NCBI GenBank assembly: GCA_041660815.1
Contig: JBAZVN010000013.1
Coordinates: 1-64,000, forward strand
DNA length: 64,000 bases
Origin: PALSA-1006 sp041660815
Lineage (GTDB): Bacteria; Pseudomonadota; Gammaproteobacteria; Burkholderiales; Gallionellaceae
Reading direction: 5' to 3'
Shown here: one piece after another, positions 21,712 through 29,370 of the stretch
Layout of the letters: each line of letters begins with the position of its first letter
Position numbering within the stretch: position 1 is the stretch's first letter
Made by a program: the position numbers and the translations under genes
Notes under the pieces: model-generated
Told to the model about the DNA's origin: nothing
The model's input: only the letters and a program-made list of their open reading frames with translations
The model's database searches: none

Positions 21712-23373
21712 ATGCTTAAATACCTCAGTATTCGCGACTTTGTGATCGTTGCCACGCTGGAGCTTGATTTCTCGGCGGGCTTTACGGCGTTAACCGGTGA
21801 AACCGGTGCCGGAAAATCCATCCTGATTGATGCCTTATCGTTGGCTTTGGGTGAGCGCGCCGATGGCGGCATGGTGCGTGCCGGCTGTGAGCGTGCCGAG
21901 GTCAGTGCCGAATTTGATATTGCCAATTTGGGGCACTTACAAAGTTGGTTGCGGGATCAAGAGTTGGCAGGGGATGAAGGGGTATGTTTGATGCGTCGGG
22001 TGTTGGATACCGGTGGCCGCTCGCGCGGTTTTATTAATGGCCGTACCGCGACACTTCAGCAAATGCGGGAGGCGGGTGAATTTCTGCTGGACATTCACGG
22101 TCAACATGCGCATCAAACCTTACTAAAACCGGAAGCGCAGCGCGATTTGCTGGATAGTCATGCCGGCTTACAAAAAGAAGTTGCCGTTGTTTCGGAAAAC
22201 TATAAAGCTTGGCAAACACTGCACCGGCGGCGCATGCAGCTGGAAAAAAATGCGGCGGCGGGTGAGGCAGAGCGTGATTTGCTTATTTTTCAGCGGCGCG
22301 AATTGGATGTCTTAAATTTTTCACTGGCGGATTGGACGGCGTTACAGGCTGATTATTCCCGCTTATCCCATGCGGCAAGTTTGTTGGAGACCGCACAATT
22401 CGGCGTTGAAATATTATCTGAAGCGGATAATGCGTGTTTGGCGCAACTCAATGCGGTGACCGGGCGTTTACAGGCCGGGCTGGAATTTGATATCGGCTTG
22501 CAAGATACGCTGACCATGTTGCAAAGTGCGCAAAATGAGCTGCAGGAAGCTGTTTATGCCTTGCGTCATTACCAGCAAAAGCTGGATGCCGACCCGCAGC
22601 AATTGCGCGAGCAGGAAAGGCGCTTGACAGAAATTGTGGATGCGGCGCGTAAACATCGCGTTAGCCCTGAACAATTGCCCGAGGTGCTGGAAAATATTGT
22701 TAAACGTCTGGATGAACTGGGCGGAAGTGCGGATTTGGCGGAGCTTGCCAGACGGGATGCTGCGGCACAGCTTGTATATCTCAGCGCGGCAAAAAAATTA
22801 AGTCTGGCACGCGGCAGTGCAGCCCGAAAATTATCCGATGAAATTACCGCGGCCATGCAAACTCTGGCCATGCAGGGCGGGCAATTTGAAGTGCAATTGC
22901 ATCCTTCAGGCGAGGGTAATGCCTACGGTTTAGAGTTGATTGAATTTCAGGTGGCGGCAAATCAGGGAACTCCGTTGCGCAACATGGCCAAGGTGGCGTC
23001 GGGCGGGGAGTTGTCGCGTATCAGCTTGGCTATTCAAGTGGCCGCGAGTCGCGCTTCAACCGTTCCCACGCTTATTTTTGACGAGGTCGACAGCGGCATT
23101 GGCGGGCGTGTTGCCGAGATTGTGGGCGGGCTTCTCAAGCAATTGGGCGCGCGTCATCAGGTGATGTGTGTGACCCATTTGCCGCAGGTTGCCGCCCAAG
23201 CGGATGTGCAGTGGCAAGTGAGCAAGTGCACCAATAACGAAGTAACACTCAGCAATATTCGAGTGCTGGATGAACGTGAACGTATTGAAGAAATTGCGCG
23301 CATGTTGGGCGGTGTAACCTTGACGGATACGACGCGTAAACATGCTGCAGAAATGCTGGGAATGACAGTTTAG
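21712..23373 (+). CDS. recN: DNA repair protein RecN
   Basis: A 553-residue SMC-like ATPase for double-strand-break repair. The Walker A motif GETGAGKSILIDALS lies near residue 28 and the signature VASGGELSRISLAIQVA in the C-terminal part. Walker B LIFDEVDSGIGGRVAEIVGG and a long coiled-coil middle (residues 150-400) are also seen. The start is the ATG at 21712 (MLKYLSIRDFVIVATLELDF); a TTG seven codons upstream is unlikely. The upstream gene is nadK and the downstream gene is bamE. Confidence 0.95.
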   Translation: MLKYLSIRDFVIVATLELDFSAGFTALTGETGAGKSILIDALSLALGERADGGMVRAGCERAEVSAEFDIANLGHLQSWLRDQELAGDEGVCLMRRVLDTGGRSRGFINGRTATLQQMREAGEFLLDIHGQHAHQTLLKPEAQRDLLDSHAGLQKEVAVVSENYKAWQTLHRRRMQLEKNAAAGEAERDLLIFQRRELDVLNFSLADWTALQADYSRLSHAASLLETAQFGVEILSEADNACLAQLNAVTGRLQAGLEFDIGLQDTLTMLQSAQNELQEAVYALRHYQQKLDADPQQLREQERRLTEIVDAARKHRVSPEQLPEVLENIVKRLDELGGSADLAELARRDAAAQLVYLSAAKKLSLARGSAARKLSDEITAAMQTLAMQGGQFEVQLHPSGEGNAYGLELIEFQVAANQGTPLRNMAKVASGGELSRISLAIQVAASRASTVPTLIFDEVDSGIGGRVAEIVGGLLKQLGARHQVMCVTHLPQVAAQADVQWQVSKCTNNEVTLSNIRVLDERERIEEIARMLGGVTLTDTTRKHAAEMLGMTV

Positions 23374-23424
23374 GGTATGATGCGCGCCGTTTTGGTGGGG
23401 CACTTTTTTAAAGGGTTAAAATTA

Positions 23425-23748
23425 ATGCGTATTCGATTGATTATTTTTTCGCTCATGTTGGCGGCTTCGCTGGCTTCATGCGGCATTTTAAAACCCCATA
23501 AGGTTGAGATTCGGCAGGGCAATATTATCTCTCCCGAAATGCGTGCCAGGCTAAAAATAGGTATGACTCCGATGCAGGTTAAAGCGGCGCTGGGGACACC
23601 GTTAATCAATGATCCGTTTCACGCCAACCGCTGGGATTACATTTATCGCTTTGAGCAGCAAGGACAGTTGTTGGATGATCAGCGATTGACTTTGTATTTT
23701 GAAAATGACACCTTGCAGCGCATAGAAGATGCTGCACCAGTCAAATAA
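23425..23748 (+). CDS. bamE: Outer-membrane assembly lipoprotein BamE (SmpA/OmlA)
   Basis: A 107-residue lipoprotein: signal peptide MRIRLIIFSLMLAASLASC with the lipobox cysteine at residue 19, then the SmpA/OmlA fold with IKIGMTPMQVKAALGTP-like sequence (here LKIGMTPMQVKAALGTPL), DPFHANRWDYIYRFEQQG and LYFENDTLQRIE. It is a subunit of the BAM complex that inserts beta-barrels, relevant to the barrel proteins encoded further right. The start is the ATG at 23425. dapB follows after 12 bases, probably in one transcript. Confidence 0.95.
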   Translation: MRIRLIIFSLMLAASLASCGILKPHKVEIRQGNIISPEMRARLKIGMTPMQVKAALGTPLINDPFHANRWDYIYRFEQQGQLLDDQRLTLYFENDTLQRIEDAAPVK

Positions 23749-23760
23749 ACAGGACGCAGT

Positions 23761-24564
23761 ATGGGTAAAATTAAAGTGGTAATCGCCGGGTGTTCTGGGC
23801 GCATGGGCAAAACGCTTTTGGAATGCGTGGCACAGTCTGATGATTTGGTATTGCATGCGGCGCTTGATCATTCTGACAGCGATGCATTGGGCAAAGATGC
23901 CAGTGAATTGGGCGGGGCACGCGGTATTAAAATTGGTGCAGATATTCAGGCGGCATTGTCCGGCGCGGATGTGCTTATTGACTTTACGCGTCCCGAGGGG
24001 ACGTTGCGACATCTCGAAATTTGTCAGAAATCGGGCGTGAATATTGTCATTGGCACGACCGGTTTTAACGCGCAACAAAAAGCGGTGTTGGGCGCTGCGG
24101 CACAAAAAATTGGCGTGGTATTTGCTCCGAATATGAGCGTTGGCGTTAATTTAACCTTCAAGTTGCTGGAAACTGCTGCCAAAGTGTTAAGTCACGGTTA
24201 TGACATTGAAATTATTGAAGCGCATCATCGGTATAAAGTAGATGCGCCATCCGGAACAGCATTGGGAATGGGTGAAGTTGTCGCGCGTACGTTGGGTCGC
24301 AATCTGGATAGTTGTGCGGTGTATGGTCGCGAAGGCGTGACGGGTGAGCGGGATCCATCCACGATTGGTTTTGCCACGGTTCGTGGCGGCGATATTGTCG
24401 GGGATCATACAGTTTTGTTTGCGGGAACCGGAGAGCGTGTTGAGATTACACATAAAGCCAGCAGTCGAGCGACGTTTGCGTTAGGTGCTTTGCGCGCCGC
24501 GCGTTTTCTAAAAACCAATCCAGCGGGCATGTATGATATGCAGGATGTGTTGGGGTTGAAATAA
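23761..24564 (+). CDS. dapB: 4-hydroxy-tetrahydrodipicolinate reductase
   Basis: A 267-residue enzyme of lysine/diaminopimelate biosynthesis. It has the N-terminal NAD(P)-binding motif IAGCSGRMGKTLLECV, central IGTTGF and FAPNMSVGVNLTFKL, and the signature IEAHHRYKVDAPSGTALGMG with the catalytic His and Lys. Length is normal. It is co-directional with bamE, with a 12-base gap. Confidence 0.95.
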   Translation: MGKIKVVIAGCSGRMGKTLLECVAQSDDLVLHAALDHSDSDALGKDASELGGARGIKIGADIQAALSGADVLIDFTRPEGTLRHLEICQKSGVNIVIGTTGFNAQQKAVLGAAAQKIGVVFAPNMSVGVNLTFKLLETAAKVLSHGYDIEIIEAHHRYKVDAPSGTALGMGEVVARTLGRNLDSCAVYGREGVTGERDPSTIGFATVRGGDIVGDHTVLFAGTGERVEITHKASSRATFALGALRAARFLKTNPAGMYDMQDVLGLK

Positions 24565-24592
24565 TTTATTTATTAAACAAGGTGTTACAGTT

Positions 24593-24865
24593 ATGAGTTG
24601 GACGATTTTTGTCACTGTTTTTGTATCGGTTTTTATTGCTGAAATGGGCGATAAAACGCAGCTTGCCACGATGCTGTTTGCGTCAGACAAAGAAGTCAGT
24701 AAATGGACTATTTTTTTCGGCGCCTCTCTGGCTTTGATTGCGACGTCGGCGATCGGTGTTTTGGTGGGCAGTGCGCTATCCAATTACATCAGTGAAAAAC
24801 AATTGCATTACATGGCCGGTGCCGGGTTTGTCATCATTGGTTTGTGGACGTTGTGGAAGGCTTAA
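24593..24865 (+). CDS. TMEM165/GDT1-family (UPF0016) protein, single-repeat form
   Basis: A 90-residue membrane protein with three hydrophobic segments and the family motif E-x-G-D-(K/R)-T: FIAEMGDKTQLATMLFAS. Eukaryotic and many bacterial members have two such repeats; this one has a single repeat, so it would need to pair with itself or a partner to form the transporter. The family exports Mn2+ or Ca2+. It follows dapB after 28 bases and is ended by a hairpin. Confidence 0.85.
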   Translation: MSWTIFVTVFVSVFIAEMGDKTQLATMLFASDKEVSKWTIFFGASLALIATSAIGVLVGSALSNYISEKQLHYMAGAGFVIIGLWTLWKA

Positions 24866-24932
24866 TTGCTTAAGAGTTTAGTGAAATAATAGACGTAAAA
24901 TTTCGCAAGAATTAAAATATGCACGTGTTTAC

Positions 24933-24957
24933 ATGCGGCTCGGCCGCATTTTCTTTT
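24933..24957 (+). terminator. Intrinsic terminator before thrS
   Basis: ATGCGGC-TCG-GCCGCAT stem followed by TTTCTTTT, ending just 12 bases before the thrS start. It ends the bamE-dapB-GDT1 transcript; because it lies so close to thrS it could also act in the thrS leader. Confidence 0.7.
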
Positions 24958-24969
24958 GATTGAGGATTT

Positions 24970-26865
24970 ATGCCAATAATTACATTGCCGGACGGTTCAC
25001 AACGCAGCTTTCCCAATCCCGTTACGGTCGCGGAGGTTGCACAAAGTATTGGCGCCGGATTGGCGCGGGCAGCTTTGGCAGGCAAGGTGGATGGTCAGTT
25101 GGTTGATACCAGTTATCTCATGACTAACGATTCCGGATTGGCAATCATTACCGACAAAGATGCTGATGGTATTGATTTAATTAGACATTCTGCTGCGCAC
25201 TTGCTGGCTTATGCGGTTAAGGAGTTGTTTCCCGAGGCGCAGGTAACGATTGGCCCGATGATTGAAAATGGTTTCTATTACGACTTTGCCTATTCGCGAC
25301 CTTTCACTCCGGAAGATTTAACAGCGATTGAAAAACGCATGGCGGAATTGGCTAAAAAAGATTTGCCGATTACCCGTAAGGTAATGCCGCGTGATGAAGC
25401 AATCGCCTATTTCATTGCGCTGGGTGAGAAATACAAAGCTGAGCTAATTCAGGCTATTCCGGCTGACCAGGAGGTTTCACTGTATTCGGAAGGTGATTTT
25501 ACTGATTTGTGCCGCGGCCCTCACGTTCCTTCCACAGGCAAGCTCAAAGTATTTAAGTTGATGAAAGTGGCCGGTGCCTATTGGCGCGGTGATTCAAAAA
25601 ATGAAATGCTGCAGCGTATTTACGGCACGGCTTGGGCAAAGAAGGAAGACCTTGATGCGTATTTGATGCGTTTGGAAGAAGCGGAAAAACGCGACCATCG
25701 CAAACTGGGTAAGGAGCTGGACTTATTTCATATGCAGGACGAAGCGCCGGGTATGGTGTTCTGGCACCCTAAAGGCTGGGCGATGTGGCAGGTGATCGAG
25801 CAATACATGCGTACCGTGTATCGCGATAACGGCTACCAGGAAATTCGCTGTCCGCAGATTATTGATCGCGTGTTGTGGGAAAAATCCGGTCATTGGGAGC
25901 ACTACAAGGCCAATATGTTTACTACCGAGTCGGAGAAGCACGACTACGCGATTAAGCCAATGAATTGCCCGGGGCACGTGCAAGTGTTCAACGCTGATTT
26001 GCGCTCGTATCGCGAGCTGCCGTTGCGCTACGGCGAATTTGGTTCATGCCACCGCAATGAACCGTCGGGTGGTTTGCATGGTTTGATGCGCGTACGCGGT
26101 TTTGTGCAGGATGATGGCCATATTTTCTGCACCGAAGCACAGATCGAATCTGAAGTAACCGCATTTAATGCTTTAGTATTAAAGGTATATAAGGATTTTG
26201 GTTTTAATGATGTTGTGGTAAAGCTGGCGTTGCGTCCTGATAGTCGGGTGGGCTCCGATGAAATTTGGGATAAATCCGAAGAGGCCTTGCGTGCGTCTTT
26301 GCGTGCCTCCGGGATGGAGTGGATCGAATTACCCGGTGAAGGGGCGTTTTACGGGCCTAAAATTGAGTTTCACATCAAAGACGCAATTGGTCGTTCTTGG
26401 CAGTGCGGCACGATACAAGTGGACTTCTCTATGCCTGGGCGTTTGGGCGCTGAATTTGTCGATGTGGACAATACCCGTAAAGTACCCGTGATGCTCCATC
26501 GCGCAATATTGGGCTCATTAGAGCGTTTTATAGGCATTTTAGTGGAAAATCATGCAGGCGCCTTGCCATTGTGGCTGGCGCCGGTGCAGTTGGTGGTATT
26601 GAATATTTCGCAAGCACAGGAAGCCTATGCGGAAAAAGTGACGGCTTCTTTGCGTGCCGCCGGCTTCCGCGTGCAATCTGATTTGCGCAATGAGAAGATT
26701 ACCTATAAAATACGCGAACATAGCTTGCAGAAGTTGCCTTATCAGCTGATTGTTGGCGATAAAGAAATGGCTGCAGGTCTCGTTGCCGTGCGTAACCGCC
26801 AAGGCGAAGACCTTGGGCAGATATCGGTCGAAGCGCTTGTTGAGCGTCTGAAAGCTGAACTGTAA
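24970..26865 (+). CDS. thrS: Threonine-tRNA ligase
   Basis: A 631-residue class II aminoacyl-tRNA synthetase. An N-terminal TGS domain (1-62) is followed by an editing domain with HSAAHLLAYAVKELFP and CRGPHVPSTGKLK. The catalytic core shows MNCPGHVQVF with the zinc Cys, FGSCHRNEPSGGLHGLMRVR (motif 2) and GSLERFIGILVENHAG (motif 3). The C-terminal anticodon-binding domain closes the protein. It is the first gene of the thrS-infC-rpmI-rplT block. Confidence 0.97.
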   Translation: MPIITLPDGSQRSFPNPVTVAEVAQSIGAGLARAALAGKVDGQLVDTSYLMTNDSGLAIITDKDADGIDLIRHSAAHLLAYAVKELFPEAQVTIGPMIENGFYYDFAYSRPFTPEDLTAIEKRMAELAKKDLPITRKVMPRDEAIAYFIALGEKYKAELIQAIPADQEVSLYSEGDFTDLCRGPHVPSTGKLKVFKLMKVAGAYWRGDSKNEMLQRIYGTAWAKKEDLDAYLMRLEEAEKRDHRKLGKELDLFHMQDEAPGMVFWHPKGWAMWQVIEQYMRTVYRDNGYQEIRCPQIIDRVLWEKSGHWEHYKANMFTTESEKHDYAIKPMNCPGHVQVFNADLRSYRELPLRYGEFGSCHRNEPSGGLHGLMRVRGFVQDDGHIFCTEAQIESEVTAFNALVLKVYKDFGFNDVVVKLALRPDSRVGSDEIWDKSEEALRASLRASGMEWIELPGEGAFYGPKIEFHIKDAIGRSWQCGTIQVDFSMPGRLGAEFVDVDNTRKVPVMLHRAILGSLERFIGILVENHAGALPLWLAPVQLVVLNISQAQEAYAEKVTASLRAAGFRVQSDLRNEKITYKIREHSLQKLPYQLIVGDKEMAAGLVAVRNRQGEDLGQISVEALVERLKAEL

Positions 26866-26903
26866 GGTCGGCACGGTTTAATTTTTTAAATGGAGAAATT
26901 GCA

Positions 26904-27422
26904 ATAGCACAAGATAAAGCACAGCGCATGAACGAGCAGATTACAGCACCCCAGGTGCGGCTCATAGGCGCGGAAGGAGAGCAGCTCGGTGTCGTGGCAG
27001 TAGCAGAAGCACTGCGATTGGCGGATGAAGCAGAATTGGATTTGGTGGAAATTGCGCCTTTGGCGGAACCGCCTGTTTGCCGAATTATGGATATCGGCAA
27101 ATTCAAATATGCGGAAGCCAAAAAACAACACGAAGCCAAACTTAAGCAGAAGCAAGTTCAAATCAAGGAAGTTAAATTCCGTCCCGGGACGGATGATGGT
27201 GATTACAACATCAAGTTGCGTAACCTGATTAAATTCCTTGCCGATGGTGATAAAACCAAGATTACTCTGCGTTTCCGTGGTCGTGAGATTGCTCACCAGC
27301 AAATTGGTATGCAGTTGCTGGAGCGTGTTAAACAGGATTTGATGGAGCACGGTGTGATTGAGCAGTTCCCCAAGATGGAAGGCCGTCAGATGGTGATGGT
27401 GCTCAGTCCCAAGAAAAAGTAG
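26904..27422 (+). CDS. infC: Translation initiation factor IF-3 (ATA start)
   Basis: IF-3 of 172 residues. No ATG, GTG or TTG stands at the expected N-terminus. The frame and the GGAG eight bases upstream point to ATA at 26904, giving (M)AQDKAQRMNEQITAPQ. Starting at the ATG at 26928 would remove the first eight residues. Rare AUU/AUA starts are a known feature of infC, which lets IF-3 repress its own translation. The two-domain structure is complete: DLVEIAPLAEPPVCRIMDIG, then the C-terminal KEVKFRPGTDDGDYNIKLRN and RFRGREIAHQQIG. Confidence 0.93.
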   Translation: MAQDKAQRMNEQITAPQVRLIGAEGEQLGVVAVAEALRLADEAELDLVEIAPLAEPPVCRIMDIGKFKYAEAKKQHEAKLKQKQVQIKEVKFRPGTDDGDYNIKLRNLIKFLADGDKTKITLRFRGREIAHQQIGMQLLERVKQDLMEHGVIEQFPKMEGRQMVMVLSPKKK

Positions 27423-27614
27423 TTTGGCAGGTTGGGATCACCCAAAGGGTATAAGAACCCCTGCGGGGTAATCCGATAAGAATTATAGTTAACGCTGCGT
27501 TAGTTAAGGGACTGGCTGACGAGGTGTAGTTTTATTCAGTCCCAAACAAGTGGTTCCGGGTTTTCAAGCGTTTCTGTCAGAAACCTCCCGGCGTCATCAA
27601 ATAAAGGAGTTGTT
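27423..27614 (+). promoter_or_regulatory. Structured leader before rpmI, candidate L20-type control region
   Basis: The 192 bases between infC and rpmI contain several hairpins: GGGACTG (27508) with CAGTCCC (27537), and GGTTT..TTTCTG with CAGAAACC further on. A segment AAGAACCCCTGCGGGG could also pair. In other bacteria the L35-L20 mRNA leader mimics the 23S rRNA L20 site. Whether this one does is an inference. Confidence 0.35.
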
Positions 27615-27812
27615 ATGCCAAAAATGAAAACAAAAAGCGGTGCAAAAAAACGCTTTGTTGTTCGCGCTGGCGGAAGCATCAAGCGTTCGCAAGCCTTCAA
27701 ACGTCATATTTTGACCAAGAAGACCACCAAGAATAAACGTCAGTTGCGTGGTACGACTGAAGTTCACGCATCCAACACGGCGTCTGTTCGCGCCATGATG
27801 CCCTACGCTTAA
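27615..27812 (+). CDS. rpmI: 50S ribosomal protein L35
   Basis: A 65-residue basic protein, MPKMKTKSGAKKRFVVRAGG, with the typical KRSQAFKRHILTKKTTKNKR segment. GGAG precedes the start. rplT follows after 12 bases. Confidence 0.97.
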   Translation: MPKMKTKSGAKKRFVVRAGGSIKRSQAFKRHILTKKTTKNKRQLRGTTEVHASNTASVRAMMPYA

Positions 27813-27824
27813 GGAGTATAGAAA

Positions 27825-28184
27825 ATGCCAAGAGTAAAACGTGGTGTAACGGCGCGCGCGCGTCATAAAAAAGTATTAGCTCTCGCTAAAGGTTATCGCG
27901 GTCGCCGTAAAAACGTCTATCGTATCGCCAAAGAAGCAGTGATGAAAGCCGGGCAATATGCCTATCGCGATCGTCGTCAAAAGAAGCGTCAATTTCGCAC
28001 CTTGTGGATTGCACGTATCAATGCGGCTGCGCGTGAGATGGGTCTGCCATACAGCGTATTCATGAACGGCTTGAAGAAAGCTTCGATTGAGATCGACCGC
28101 AAGGTGTTGGCTGATCTGGCTGTGTTCGACAAAGCTGCTTTTGCGCAGATTTTTGCACAAGCTAAAGCAAGCCTCGCAGTATAA
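27825..28184 (+). CDS. rplT: 50S ribosomal protein L20
   Basis: A 119-residue ribosomal protein with the family N-terminus MPRVKRGVTARARHKKVLAL, GYRGRRKNVYRIAKEAVMKA and YRDRRQKKRQFRTLWIARIN. It binds 23S rRNA early in large-subunit assembly and can repress its own operon. A terminator follows at once. Confidence 0.97.
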   Translation: MPRVKRGVTARARHKKVLALAKGYRGRRKNVYRIAKEAVMKAGQYAYRDRRQKKRQFRTLWIARINAAAREMGLPYSVFMNGLKKASIEIDRKVLADLAVFDKAAFAQIFAQAKASLAV

Positions 28185-28198
28185 AGTCTCAGTTGTAT

Positions 28199-28228
28199 AA
28201 AAAAGGAGGCGTGAGCCTCCTTTTTTAT
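28199..28228 (+). terminator. Intrinsic terminator after rplT
   Basis: AAAAGGAGGC-GTGA-GCCTCCTTTT stem with a T-run, 15 bases after rplT and 15 bases before pheS. It may allow partial read-through into pheS, since no long promoter region remains between the two. Confidence 0.85.
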
Positions 28229-28242
28229 TTTTGGAATAAACG

Positions 28243-29268
28243 ATGCAAGAACTCGATCACATACTAAAAGATGCCGTTGCGCAATTCGCGGTCATCAATC
28301 AAGCCGCCGAGCTGGAACAAATCAAAGCCCGTTATCTGGGTAAAGAGGGCAGTTTAACCGGACTGTTAAAAGGTCTGGGTAAGTTATCTGCCGAGGAGCG
28401 ACCTGCTGCTGGAGCAAGAATTAATCAAGTAAAACAACAGATTGAGGCTGCGCTTCAAGCGCGCCGCGATACTTTGCAACAACTGGCGCTGCAACAAAAA
28501 TTATCTGCCGAGGCGCTGGATGTTACCTTGCCGGGGCGCGGATTGGGTGTTGGGGCATTACATCCAGTAACACGTACACTGGAGAGAATCGAGACTTTGT
28601 TTCATTCGATCGGGTTTAGTGTGGCTACCGGCCCGGAAATCGAGACGGATTTTTACAATTTTACCGCGCTTAATATTCCCGAAGATCACCCGGCGCGTGC
28701 CATGCATGATACCTTTTATGTGGACGATGGTCGCGTGTTACGAACGCATACTTCGCCTATCCAAATTCGTTATATGGAGCAACATGTCGCGCAGTTTCGC
28801 GATCGTGAAAGCATGCCGGATATCCGTATTATTGCGCCGGGACGCGTGTACCGCGTGGATTCCGATGCAACTCACTCACCCATGTTTCATCAGGTTGAAG
28901 GATTGTGGATTGGCGAAAAGGTGAGCTTTGCCGACCTCAAAGGCGTTATCGCCGACTTTTTGAAGAACTTCTTTGAAGCGGATGATATGCAGGTGCGTTT
29001 TCGCCCCTCGTTCTTTCCGTTTACCGAGCCTTCTGCCGAAATTGATCTGGCATTTACCAGCGGCCCGCGTCAGGGCAAGTGGCTGGAAGTGGCGGGTTGC
29101 GGGATGGTTCATCCCAATGTATTGAAACATGTCGGTATTGATAGTGAGAAATATGTGGGCTTTGCGTTTGGCTTTGGCGTTGAACGCTTGGCGATGCTGC
29201 GCTATGGCGTAAATGATTTACGCCTGTTTTTTGAAAATGATCTTCAATTCCTCAGGCAGTTTTCATAA
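28243..29268 (+). CDS. pheS: Phenylalanine-tRNA ligase alpha subunit
   Basis: A 341-residue class II synthetase catalytic subunit. The N-terminal coiled coil (residues 1-85) is followed by TLERIETLFHSIGFSVATGP, motif 2 GRVYRVDSDATHSPMFHQVE, the Phe-pocket segment FRPSFFPFTEPSAEID, and motif 3 GFGVERLAMLRYG. It pairs with PheT to form the alpha2beta2 enzyme. Confidence 0.97.
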   Translation: MQELDHILKDAVAQFAVINQAAELEQIKARYLGKEGSLTGLLKGLGKLSAEERPAAGARINQVKQQIEAALQARRDTLQQLALQQKLSAEALDVTLPGRGLGVGALHPVTRTLERIETLFHSIGFSVATGPEIETDFYNFTALNIPEDHPARAMHDTFYVDDGRVLRTHTSPIQIRYMEQHVAQFRDRESMPDIRIIAPGRVYRVDSDATHSPMFHQVEGLWIGEKVSFADLKGVIADFLKNFFEADDMQVRFRPSFFPFTEPSAEIDLAFTSGPRQGKWLEVAGCGMVHPNVLKHVGIDSEKYVGFAFGFGVERLAMLRYGVNDLRLFFENDLQFLRQFS

Positions 29269-29370
29269 TGAGAAAGACATTGAATATCATTTCAATGGAG
29301 GCTAATGCAGCAAGGCCGCGTTATGCCGTAACTAAAACGACAAATAAGAAACAATTTTCCTGATCGAATT

